This document shows positions 51,704 to 60,940 of a stretch of 64,000 nucleotides of DNA, piece after piece. The number at the start of each line of letters is the position of its first letter. Within the stretch, counting starts at the first letter, position 1. The notes beneath the pieces were generated by a model. It saw only the letters and a list, made by a program, of their open reading frames with translations, had not been told where the DNA came from and did no database searches. A program made the translations under genes and the position numbers. The DNA is from an uncultured Alphaproteobacteria bacterium. GTDB lineage: Bacteria; Pseudomonadota; Alphaproteobacteria; GCA-2731375. The DNA lies in NCBI GenBank assembly GCA_951812805.1, contig CATOSZ010000006.1:62001-126000 (forward strand), read 5' to 3'.

Positions 51704-52912
51704 CAGGGCAATCGCATTTCAGAATTTGCCGAGGAGTGACAGGAGATAGTCGTTGTTCCAAGCGGCGATTTTGAACTTGGCGCGCAGCGAGTCTTTTCGT
51801 GGATCCTTTCGCATGACATTGAGCGCCATGTGGCGCAGGACGGCGAGATTGTGCGGTCCATTGTCCTTGCGGGTTCTGTCTTGGTCTTCGTTCATTTGGA
51901 CATCGAGGCACCAGTGCAGGCGGTTTTCGACCCCCCAGTGCGCCCGGGCAACGGGATTGAAGCGCTCGGCGTCGAGCGGCTGGCTGAGCAGGTAGTAGGC
52001 GGTTTCGCTCGACGTCTTCTCCGCGCACTCGCGGGTCCGGGTGACTTTGGCGACCGCCTTCAGGCCCGGCCAATGATGGCGCTCTTGCAGCCACTCGACG
52101 TGGCTGGAGACGAGAGCGGCACGGGTCTCGATGCGGCCATGATCGCCATCGACCGTGGTGTCGGTGGTGGTCGCTTCGGCTTTCGGATCGTCGAGGAAGG
52201 TTCTCACGTCGTCATGCAGCGTGCCTTGATTGCCCTTCAACGCCAGGGCGTAGTCACCCCCCTGCTCGATAATCTGGCTGGCGATGGCGCGCTGGCAATT
52301 GAGGGCGTCCACGGTCACGATCGTCCCCTCGAGGCTCAATAGTTTCAACAGCTTCGGCACGGCGGTGATCTCGTTGGACTTGGCGTCGGTGGCGACTTGC
52401 CCCAACACCAGCCGCTGATCACAGCCCCAGGCCGAGACCATATGCAGCGCCGACGTGCCGCTCGCCTTGTCGTAGGATCGCCGCACCACCTTGCCGTCGA
52501 TCGCAATGACCCCTTGGCAGGTCTCGGAAAAGCGCGCCATGAAGCGCTGGAAGCAGGCGCCGAACGCCTCCGGATCCAGCAACCGGAACACCCGGCTGAA
52601 GGTGTCGTGGCTCGGCACGCCATGTTCGAGTACGAGAAATTCCCGCAGGAACGCCTCCTTTTCACGCGCGAAGATCGCCATGTCGACCGCCGTCTGACCG
52701 CCCGAGAGGACCGTGCACAGGGCGATCGTCAAGATCTCCAGCAGATCGTGACGCCCGGCATTGCCAGTCCGCGGATCCTCGAGACCCTCAAAGCACTCCA
52801 GAAAGCCTTCCATCGCAACCTCCACCCGTGAAAAGACCGGGTAGAATCGATTCGCGCCAATACCTCAAGATCAAACACGCACGTCAAGGCAATTCCAAAT
52901 GCGATTCCCCTG
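51704..52912 (-). mobile_element. ISAs1-family insertion sequence, 1209 bp
   Basis: Inverted ends CAGGGCAATCGCATTT (left) and CAGGGGAATCGCATTT (right, read inward), differing at one base. It is flanked by a perfect 10-bp target duplication GCCCTGAAGG (51694-51703 and 52913-52922). Size and ends fit the ISAs1 family. Confidence 0.95.
51719..52813 (-). CDS. ISAs1-family transposase
   Basis: A 364-residue DDE transposase with the N-terminal LEDPRTGNAGRHDLLEIL (about 12-29), the first Asp in VIAIDGKVVRRSYDK (about 104-118), VTVDALNCQ (second Asp) and WGVENRLHWCLDVQMNED (about 289-306, Glu and HWxLDV). A GGAGG ribosome site 5 nt before the ATG fixes the start. Intact. Confidence 0.95.
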   Translation of the reverse strand: MEGFLECFEGLEDPRTGNAGRHDLLEILTIALCTVLSGGQTAVDMAIFAREKEAFLREFLVLEHGVPSHDTFSRVFRLLDPEAFGACFQRFMARFSETCQGVIAIDGKVVRRSYDKASGTSALHMVSAWGCDQRLVLGQVATDAKSNEITAVPKLLKLLSLEGTIVTVDALNCQRAIASQIIEQGGDYALALKGNQGTLHDDVRTFLDDPKAEATTTDTTVDGDHGRIETRAALVSSHVEWLQERHHWPGLKAVAKVTRTRECAEKTSSETAYYLLSQPLDAERFNPVARAHWGVENRLHWCLDVQMNEDQDRTRKDNGPHNLAVLRHMALNVMRKDPRKDSLRAKFKIAAWNNDYLLSLLGKF

Positions 52913-55871
52913 GCCCTGAAGGGGATCTCCGCACCCACGCCGGTCTGGCGCGTGCTCGGCGAGCGGCGGATGGCCAGCCGTTTCGAGGCGGTCCGCGGAA
53001 CGCGGGAAGTGCCACTTGTCGGCAGAGACGGCGAGCTGGCCATGTTGACGGATCGCTGGCGGCAGGCGTGCGAGGGCGATGGACAGGTCGTCCTGCTCTC
53101 GGGCGAGGGCGGTATCGGCAAGAGCCGTCTGGTTCAGGCCCTTCGCATGGTGATCGAGGGCGCGGCGGGCTATTGCGACGTCTATCAATGCAGCCCGCAC
53201 TTTGAAAGCACGCCGTTCCATCCCGTGATCCAGCATCTGGAACTGTCGGCCGGATTCACGCCCACCGACGCCCATGCGGCAAAACGGGACAAGTTGGAGC
53301 GGCTGGTGGCGGGTTCCGGTGTTGGGACCTCTTCCGTGTTCGCACACCTTCTATCCATAGGTTCAGCCGATGATCTCGAAGCCCTCCCCTCCCAGGGTCG
53401 CCAGCGGATGGAAGCGATCAGAGCGGCGTTGCTCGACCATATGATGGCGCGCGCGGGCGATGGGCCGGGCCTGCTCCTCATAGAGGACGCGCAATGGATC
53501 GACCCGTCGACTCGAGATCTGCTCGAGGAGCTGATGCGGAGTTCCCGGGGGCGCCGACTTCTCGTGCTCGTCACTTACCGCGCCGCCGATGGGTGGGATT
53601 GGCCTCATTTCGATCATGTCACCATGCTCTCGCTCTCGCGCTTCGGGCGCCGCCAGTCGGAGGCGCTGGCCGGACATTTTCTGGCGGGCAAGACATCCTT
53701 GCCGGGGGCGATCGACGCCATCGTCACCAAGGCGGACGGCGTTCCGCTGTTCATCGAAGAGCTGGCCCGCAGCATCGCGGAGGGTGGCGTCCCGACCAGC
53801 GCGACGGCCGGCGAGGACCTGATTCCCAGCACGTTGCGCGACAGTTTGATGTCGAATCTCGATCGCCTGGGTCCGGCCAAAGCCGTCGCTCAGATCGGCG
53901 CCTGCATCGGCCGGGAGTTCGATCATGATCTGATCCGGCGCGTTGCACCGGCGGGAGAGGATGACATCGCCCGCGCCTTGGACGAGTTGGTCGAAACGGG
54001 CCTGCTATTGCGTCGAGGAGGTTCCGGAGACGAGGCGTTCGGTTTCCGTCATGCCCTTATGCGGGACGTCGCCTACGAGAGCATGCTGCGTAGCCAACGC
54101 CGGACCCTGCATGCCGCGGTCGCCGAGGCGATGCGGTCGCAGAGTGCGGATGGAAAATCCCCGAACCTCGGGGTTCTGGCGGGCCACGCCCTTCGGGGCG
54201 AACAATGGCGGGATGCGCTCGCGGATTATCGCCAGGCCGCGGAACTCGCGACGGCCGATTATGCGTTGCGCGAGGCGCTGGTTCTCTATCAAGGGGCATT
54301 GAAAGCCGTTGCCGGTTTGGATGACGAGGCGCGCACGTCGGCGCTCATGGATATCCACCAGGCTCGCTCGCGGCTGCTCTTCGCGATCGGCGATTTCTCG
54401 GGCGCCAGTCGAGAATTCGAGCCGTTTCTGGAGACGGCACGTGGGCGGGGCGATCGCCGGCGCGAGAGCGACGGTCTGGCGGCACGGGCCCATGCCTTGA
54501 TGTGGGCCGAGGACTTCGAGGCGGCGCTGGAGAATGCCGATGCGGCTTTCCAAATAGCCGAGGAGATCGGGCATCATGCCGTCCTCGGCAGCGCTCAGAT
54601 GACGACCGGGTATATCCATGCGGTATCCGGGCGGATGGAGCCCGCGACGCTGGCGTTGGGCAAGACCGTCGCCATCGCCCGTTCATCCAAGGATGCCCTG
54701 AACGAGGCAATGGCGCTCTATATGCTCGGCAACGTCGAGAACTGGCGTGGCGACTTCGACGAGGCGATCCGGCTGACGTCGACGGGCGCCCAGTTGGCCC
54801 GCGACAACGGTCTCGTCGCGGCCTTTTTGCGCAGCCAGTATGCGCAGGCGATTTCCCTGATCGGACGGGGCGATTACGACCCCGCGAGGCTGCTGATGCG
54901 GGAAGGTTTGGCGCTGGCGGAGAAGATCGGCGACGAGGCTTTCATACCGCGCCACCTGAATGGTCTCGGCTGGCTCTATGTCGAGACCGAGAATCTGCAG
55001 CAGGGCTTCGAATTGAACGAGCGGGCCGCAGACCTCTCGCGCGGCAGCACGCATGGTACCGGTGTCGAGAAGCGGTGTTTCTCGGAGATCAATATGAGTG
55101 ACGCTTGCTTTTTTCAGGGTGATCTGGCGCTCGCCGGCGAAATCCTCGCCGGTGTCCATGCCATCGTGCGCCAGCCGGGCGGCCATGAATGGATGCGCTG
55201 GAGGTACTCCATCCATCTCTACGTTAGTCTGGGCTGGCAGGCGTTGGCCCGCGGGCGCCCGGCGGAAGCGCGCGACCATGCCGATCAGGCTTTGAAGATA
55301 GCCGTTCCCAAGGGGTCGAAGAAGTATATCGCCGGCGCCTGGTCCATCCTCGGCGAGGCGGCCGTCGCGAACCTCGATTGGGAAGCGGCGGAAAGTTGGT
55401 TCACGAAGGCCCATGCGCTCGCGGTCGAGATCGGCCACAAGCCACAGGTCTGGAGAACGCTGGAGATGTTGGCACGGGTGCACGCGGAGACGGGGCGAGG
55501 GCCATCGAGCGCGCGGCACCTGCGTGCGGCGCGGGCGGTCGCGGAGGGGCTGCGGGACGGCATCCAGGACGCCGAATTGCGCCGCGGCATGGAGACGTCG
55601 CCACTGATACGTTCGCTCGTCGAGCGGACCTCGGAGATGCCTTGAGCCGGGATCAGTGCGGTCGTGCCGAGGATGGGAGATTATGGCACGGCTGCTTGGC
55701 CCGTCGCTTCGCCGCGCCGGCCGGGTTCGAAGATGGGACGGGATAGCGCTCCGGGCGGTTCCGTCGTCCTTGTGTGCCTCGATGTCCGCCCTACCGGTAT
55801 GCCGCATCAAGCCTATCTAACTCGCGGCATTAGGTTTAGTGTCTAATCCAGATCTATTGATTTGGAGAGAA

Positions 55872-56135
55872 ATGATGCGGTACCTTCTGCCTGTATGCAT
55901 TGGTGCAATTCTGCTGTCGTCACCGGTCATGGCTTGTCGTGGCACGGTCGAGTATTCCGACGTCAAGGCGCGGCTGGCGATGGCCGACCTGCCGGCCGCC
56001 GACAAGGCGGCCTACGGAAAGAAGCTGGAAGAGGGCTGGGCGCTACACGAGAGCGGCCATCACGGTGACAACAAGGAACTGCGTAAGAAATCGCTGAAGA
56101 TTCTGGATGAGATCAAGGTCAAGGTCGGCCTGTAG
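55872..56135 (+). CDS. Small exported hypothetical protein
   Basis: 87 residues with a TTGGAGAG ribosome site. A signal peptide of about 20 residues (YLLPVCIGAILLSSPVMA) is followed by a Cys and a small charged helical domain (ADLPAADKAAYGKKLEEGW). It might be a lipoprotein if the Cys after VMA is modified, though the lipobox is imperfect. Function unknown. The 226 bp before it (55646-55871) hold no gene. Confidence 0.65.
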   Translation: MMRYLLPVCIGAILLSSPVMACRGTVEYSDVKARLAMADLPAADKAAYGKKLEEGWALHESGHHGDNKELRKKSLKILDEIKVKVGL

Positions 56136-56230
56136 CCTGATTCCGTCCGTAATCCGCGGTCGGACGACCCCGTAGACCGGACTTGCATCGATAACGGGGC
56201 GCCTTCCGGGCGGACTCGGCGGTCGGGACG

Positions 56231-58135
56231 GTGTGGGGAATTCGCGTGGAAGACAGAGATGACGAGCGCAGACTGGCGGCCATACTCGCCGCCGACCTCG
56301 TCAACTACAGCGGCAAGATGGGCGCGAATGAGGAAGCCACGCTTGCCGCGCTCAATATCAGTCTCGAACTCCATATTCGCCCGGCGATTGCCGAGCGCGG
56401 CGGCCGTGTCGTCAAGACGACCGGCGATGGCATCCTGGCCGAGTTCGCCAGCGCCGTGGATGCAGCCCGTTGCGCCATCGACATTCAGCAAGGAATCGCC
56501 GAACGCAATGGGGAACTGGCGCCCGAGGATCGACTGCACTTCCGCATTGGCGTCAACCTCGGCGACGTGATCGTCCAGGGCGACGACATCTTCGGCAACG
56601 GCGTCAACATCGCCGCGCGTCTCGAGGGATTGGCACGCCCGGGGGGTATCCGAATTTCCGAGGACGTCTATCGTCAAGTGCGCGGCAAACTCGGTCACGA
56701 AATCGAGGATCTGGGCGCGCAGAGCGTCAAGAACATCGCCGAACCGATCCGGGTCTATCGTGTCGTCGTGGATGGGGAAGAGGCGGGTGAACTTGGCCGG
56801 CCCGCGAAACGGCGCGGCCGGAATGTCATGATCGCGGGGATCGTTCTCGGCGCTCTGATCTCCGTGCTGGGGTGGTTCGCCCTGGATTGGCGGTGGCCGG
56901 CACAGGAACGCGAGCCTTCGGCCGCCGCGCCTTCGGCGTTGCCGTTGCCCCAGGAGCCCTCGGTCGCCGTCCTGCCGTTCGTTGATCCGAGCGCGCCGGA
57001 TGGACAAAGCGGGCTCGGCAACGGCGTTGCCGAAAATCTCATCGCCGCCTTGTCCGAATTGCCGGGAATGTTCGTCATCGCCCGCAGTTCCTCGTTCCGC
57101 TATCGCGGCCAGGCGGCAAAACCTCAGGACATCGCGCGGGAACTCGGCGTTCGCTACATCCTGGAGGGAAGTGCGCAGGTCTCCGGCAGCCAGGCCCGCA
57201 TTACGTCCCGCCTGGTCGACGCGGCCAGCGGTGGGCTGCTGTGGAGCGGTCGATATGACCGCGATGTCTCGGATATCTTCGCCTTGCAGGACGAAATTAC
57301 CCTGAACATCGCGACCGCGTTGCAGGTCGAGTTGACCGAAGGCGCCCTGATCCGTTCACGCCGACGCGGCACGGACAACCTGCAAGCCTGGCTTCTCGTC
57401 AGCCGGTCTCTCGAAACCCATATGAAGTACACGAAAGAGGCCAACGCAGAGGCCGGTGCGCTGGCAGAACAGGCGCTGGCGCTGGATCCGACCTATCCCG
57501 AAGCGCTGATCCGGCTGGCCTGGATGTATCTGTCGAATTTCCAGGCCGGCTGGGCACCGGACCGCGAGGCCGCGTTGGCGCGAAGTATCGAGCTCGTCCA
57601 GCAGGCACTGGCGCTCGACGATACCTATCCCGACGCCTTTATTACGCTCGCCAACATCCATCTTTTCGTCGGACGCCACGATGATGCCATCGCCTTTGGC
57701 AAACGGGCCACGGAACTCGCGCCCAGCCATTCGCTGGCCCGTGCAAGCCTGGCGATGGCCGAGAATTACGCCGGCCATCCAGATGAAGCCATCCGGCTGT
57801 TGCAACGGGCGATGCGGCTCAGCCCGCATTATCCATCCTGGTATCTCGGCGAGCTTGGCCGCGCCTACGTTTTGCGGGGAGATTTCGACAAGGCGATCGA
57901 AGCGCTGGACCGCCGCTTGGAGAGCAGTCCCGAGAACGGCGATGCCCTGGTCTTACTGGCCGCTGCCCACGCCGGCGCCGGTCATTCGGAGTTGGCGGGC
58001 AACGTGCTGAGCGATTTCCTCGGGCCGCGCCCCGGTTACACGTTGCAGGATTATGCTCGCGGCGAGTTCTACAAGAACGACGCCGACCTCGATCGGATCC
58101 TCGACGGGCTTCGGAAAGCCGGGCTTTCGGAGTGA
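56231..58135 (+). CDS. Membrane class III cyclase with TolB-like and TPR domains
   Basis: 634 residues (GTG start; a second GTG lies 15 bp on). The cyclase domain has Asp residues in LAADLVNYSGKM (about 17-28) and KTTGDGILAEF (about 58-68). A single TM helix follows near 197-217. Then come the TolB-like module (SVAVLPFVDPS near 240; YILEGSAQ near 310) and TPR-like repeats (LDPTYPEALIRLAWMYL near 418-434). Same domain order as 28431-30230 but with a membrane anchor. Predicted cyclic-nucleotide synthesis controlled from the C-terminal module. Confidence 0.9.
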   Translation: MWGIRVEDRDDERRLAAILAADLVNYSGKMGANEEATLAALNISLELHIRPAIAERGGRVVKTTGDGILAEFASAVDAARCAIDIQQGIAERNGELAPEDRLHFRIGVNLGDVIVQGDDIFGNGVNIAARLEGLARPGGIRISEDVYRQVRGKLGHEIEDLGAQSVKNIAEPIRVYRVVVDGEEAGELGRPAKRRGRNVMIAGIVLGALISVLGWFALDWRWPAQEREPSAAAPSALPLPQEPSVAVLPFVDPSAPDGQSGLGNGVAENLIAALSELPGMFVIARSSSFRYRGQAAKPQDIARELGVRYILEGSAQVSGSQARITSRLVDAASGGLLWSGRYDRDVSDIFALQDEITLNIATALQVELTEGALIRSRRRGTDNLQAWLLVSRSLETHMKYTKEANAEAGALAEQALALDPTYPEALIRLAWMYLSNFQAGWAPDREAALARSIELVQQALALDDTYPDAFITLANIHLFVGRHDDAIAFGKRATELAPSHSLARASLAMAENYAGHPDEAIRLLQRAMRLSPHYPSWYLGELGRAYVLRGDFDKAIEALDRRLESSPENGDALVLLAAAHAGAGHSELAGNVLSDFLGPRPGYTLQDYARGEFYKNDADLDRILDGLRKAGLSE

Positions 58136-58207
58136 GGGCCCGGCGATGCCGCCTGCGGCGGATCTGCTATCCTCGCGCCGGATCATTTCGGCGCGGGGAG
58201 GCAGGCC

Positions 58208-58957
58208 ATGCGGCTCGACGACAAGGTGGCGATCATCACGGCGGCGGGTGGGCCGATGGGCGCGACGGTGGCGCGTCGCTTCGCGGCCGAGGGGGCGAGG
58301 CTCGTCCTGAACGACATCTCCGGCAATCGGCTGGCCGGGACCCAGGCGGCGCTCGAGGCGGCCGACGCCGATGTCGCGGCGCTGCGCGGCGACGTCTGTG
58401 AATGGGCCGAGGCGAAGGCGCTCTATGAACTGGCGATCGAACGGCACGGCCGGGTCGACGTGCTGATCAACATCGTCGGCGGCATGAAGGGCGAGCTAGA
58501 AGTCCCGCTCGGCGAGATGGACGCGGCGCGCTGGGACGAGACCCTGCGGCTCAACATGCACGGCACGCTGGCGCTCACCCGTCTCGCCGCCGACGGCATG
58601 AAGGCGCGCGGCGGCGGCGCCATGGTCAACCTCTCCTCCGTCGTTTACGCCGGCGGGCCGAACCAGGCGGATTATGCCGCCGGCAAGGCCGCCGTCGCCG
58701 CCTTCACCCGCTCGATGGCGGGGGCGCTCGCGCCGGAGATCCGCGTCAATGCCATTATGCCGGGGTTGATCCAGACCTCGGTGCTGGAACGCTCGGGCGC
58801 GGAGAAGATTGACGCCTGGATCGAGGCGACGCCGCTCGGCAAGCTCGGCCGGCCGGAGGACATCGCCAACGCCGCCCTGTTCCTGGCCTCGGACGAGGCC
58901 GGGCATATCACCGGACAGTTCCTCTACGTCTCCGGCGGGCTCCTGCCCTCGCTTTGA
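58208..58957 (+). CDS. SDR family oxidoreductase
   Basis: 249 residues. The glycine motif is a variant (AAGGPMGATVA, about 11-21), followed by NIVGG near 89, the active-site Ser in NLSSVVY (about 140) and Tyr-Lys in YAAGK (about 155-159). GGGAGG ribosome site. It forms a pair with the RidA-family gene 25 bp downstream, suggesting a shared catabolic role with imine or enamine intermediates. Confidence 0.9.
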   Translation: MRLDDKVAIITAAGGPMGATVARRFAAEGARLVLNDISGNRLAGTQAALEAADADVAALRGDVCEWAEAKALYELAIERHGRVDVLINIVGGMKGELEVPLGEMDAARWDETLRLNMHGTLALTRLAADGMKARGGGAMVNLSSVVYAGGPNQADYAAGKAAVAAFTRSMAGALAPEIRVNAIMPGLIQTSVLERSGAEKIDAWIEATPLGKLGRPEDIANAALFLASDEAGHITGQFLYVSGGLLPSL

Positions 58958-58982
58958 GACCGTTCATGGAAAGGACAGCGAC

Positions 58983-59396
58983 ATGAGTGTGATCGACTAT
59001 CAGGCCATCCTGCCCGAGGGCTGGAACCGGGCCCGGGGCTTTTCCTATGCGGTCCGCGCGAGCGGTTCGACCACGGTGCATATCGCCGGCCAGATCGCCA
59101 ATGCGGACGGCAACCGCTCCCGCTGCGGCGAGCTCGACATGGGCGGCCAATGGGGCCAGGTGCTGGAGAACATCGCCCGCCTGGTGCGCGAGGCCGGCGG
59201 CGCGCCCGAGAACATCGTGAACCTGCGCGCCTATGTCACCGATATCGAGGCCTTCAACCAGGCCGGTCCGGCGATCGGCCAGGCCTGGACGGCGCATCTC
59301 GGCAAGCATTTCCCGGCAATGACCCTGGTCGAGGTCAGCCGCCTGATCGATCCCGACGCCCTGGTCGAGATCGAGGCGGAGGCCGTCCTGCCCTAG
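58983..59396 (+). CDS. RidA/YjgF-family protein
   Basis: A 137-residue small trimeric-type enzyme that hydrolyses reactive enamines/imines. The family pattern is seen in HIAGQIANADGN (about 33-44), QVLENIARLVREAGG (about 58-72), NIVNLRAYVTDI and the C-terminal LVEIEAEAV. Its stop TAG is within the CTAG (59393-59396) into which IS1182 copy 3 inserted, so the coding sequence is unharmed. Before insertion it would have met the amine oxidase gene tail to tail. Confidence 0.9.
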   Translation: MSVIDYQAILPEGWNRARGFSYAVRASGSTTVHIAGQIANADGNRSRCGELDMGGQWGQVLENIARLVREAGGAPENIVNLRAYVTDIEAFNQAGPAIGQAWTAHLGKHFPAMTLVEVSRLIDPDALVEIEAEAVLP

Positions 59397-60940
59397 CAGC
59401 CTGTCGGACTTGAGCCGAGTTTCGAGATGAGATTCACTGTCACGGTCTGATTCTCTCCTGCGCGGTGATTTTGTGATGAGCAACTTTCGACAGGTTGACC
59501 GGGAGACCAGCTATCTTCTGCCGCCTTCGGTGGACGAATGGCTGCCTGATCGTCATCTGGCGCGCTTCGTGGTCGATGTGCTGGAGCAGCTGGATCTCTC
59601 TGCGTTCGTGAAGGCCTATCGTGGTTCGGGCTCGGCGGCGCATCACCCGAGCGTCCTGCTGGGCCTGCTGATCTACGGCTACGCGACGGGGGTGCATTCC
59701 AGCCGGAAGCTGGAGCGGGCGAGCTATGATTCGGTGGCCTTCCGCTTCATCGCGGCAAACGACCACCCCGACCACGACACGATCGCCACGTTCCGCCGTC
59801 GCTTCCTGCCGCTGATCGAGGGGCTGTTCGTGCAGGTTCTGCTGCTGGCGCGGCAGGCCGGCATGCTGCAACTGGGCACGGTGGCGCTGGACGGGACGAA
59901 GATCCATGCCGACGCGAGCCGGCACAGCGCCCTGTCGTGGCAGCGTGCGGGCGAGATCGAAGCCCGGCTGCGGGCCGAGGTGGCGGAGTTGATGGCGTTG
60001 GCGGAAGCGGCGGACCGGTCCGAGGTTCCCGACGGCATGAGCGTGCCGGAGGAGCTGGCACGGCGCGAGGACCGGCTGGCGGCGATCGCCGCGGCGAAGG
60101 CGGAGATCGAGGCGCGGGCGGCCGAGCGTCATGCGCGGGAGCAGGCGGAGTACGAAGAGAAGCTGGCAGCCCGCGAGGCGAAGGAAACGCGGACCGGCCG
60201 CAAGCCGGGCGGGCGGCCACCGAAGCCGCCGGAGCCGGGGCCACGGGCGAAGGACCAGGTCAACCTGACGGACCCGGACTCGCGCATCATGCCGGTGGCC
60301 GGCGGCGGCTTCGAGCAGTGCTACAACGCCCAGGCTGCGGTGGCCGCCGGCAGCCTGCTGGTGGTCAGCGCCGACGTGGTGCAGGCGGCGAACGACAAGC
60401 AGCAGATCGAACCGACGCTCGAAGCACTCGCCGGCCTGCCGGACGGGCTTGGCGAGGTCGAGACCCTGTTGGCGGACAGCGGCTACTTCAGCCAGGCCAA
60501 CGTCGAGGCCTGCGGGGAAGCGGAGATCGCGCCGCTGATCGCGCTCGGCCGGGAGCACCACCATCTTTCCTGGCGGGACCGCTTCGCCGAGGCGCCGCCA
60601 GCGCCCGAGGATCCGACGCCGCTCGAGGCGATGTGCCATCGCCTGGCCACACCCGAGGGCCGGGCGCTCTACGCGCTTCGCAAGCAGACGCCGGAGCCGG
60701 TGTTCGGCATCATCAAATCGGTGATGGGCTTGCGTCAGTTCAGCCTGCGCGGCCTCGACAAGGCGAAGGGGGAATGGACCTTGGCCACGCTCTCCTGGAA
60801 CATCAAGCGGATGTTCGTCCTCAGCCACGCCTGAACGGGCGGGCCAACCCGCGTTCGCAACTTCATGGGGGTAAATCCATGACATCGACGCCCGCCAAGC
60901 CAATTTTACCAATCCTTGCATGCCCGAGTCCGACAGGCTG
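59397..60940 (+). mobile_element. IS1182-family insertion sequence, copy 3 (1544 bp, inverted)
   Basis: Same element as copies 1 and 2 but in the opposite direction, flanked by CTAG at 59393-59396 and 60941-60944. I see one base difference from the other copies near the right end (CAATTTTACC at about 60901 against CAATCTTACC). Confidence 0.95.
59476..60834 (+). CDS. IS1182-family transposase, copy 3
   Basis: A 452-residue intact DDE transposase with the same predicted sequence as in copies 1 and 2. Starting ATG is preceded by a GTG codon in frame. Confidence 0.95.
   Translation: MSNFRQVDRETSYLLPPSVDEWLPDRHLARFVVDVLEQLDLSAFVKAYRGSGSAAHHPSVLLGLLIYGYATGVHSSRKLERASYDSVAFRFIAANDHPDHDTIATFRRRFLPLIEGLFVQVLLLARQAGMLQLGTVALDGTKIHADASRHSALSWQRAGEIEARLRAEVAELMALAEAADRSEVPDGMSVPEELARREDRLAAIAAAKAEIEARAAERHAREQAEYEEKLAAREAKETRTGRKPGGRPPKPPEPGPRAKDQVNLTDPDSRIMPVAGGGFEQCYNAQAAVAAGSLLVVSADVVQAANDKQQIEPTLEALAGLPDGLGEVETLLADSGYFSQANVEACGEAEIAPLIALGREHHHLSWRDRFAEAPPAPEDPTPLEAMCHRLATPEGRALYALRKQTPEPVFGIIKSVMGLRQFSLRGLDKAKGEWTLATLSWNIKRMFVLSHA

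Larger units (their letters stand above)
50959..55645 (+). pseudogene. SAM-cyclase-ATPase-TPR regulator, broken by two insertion elements
   Basis: Joining 50959-51703 to 52923-55645 (after removing the ISAs1 element and one target copy) gives a continuous frame of about 1155 codons. Domains: SAM (GLGKYAEAFDENDIDLDVLP, about 5-24), class III cyclase (Asp in MFCDLVGSTAL and KYMGDGILVYF), an AAA/STAND ATPase (Walker A GEGGIGKSRL near 53108, Walker B LLLIEDAQWID) and a long TPR-like region. The first few codons are missing at the IS1182 copy 2 border, and the ISAs1 element splits the gene between the cyclase and ATPase domains. The 3' piece could still start at 52952 or nearby and make an ATPase-TPR protein without a cyclase. 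Confidence 0.9.
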
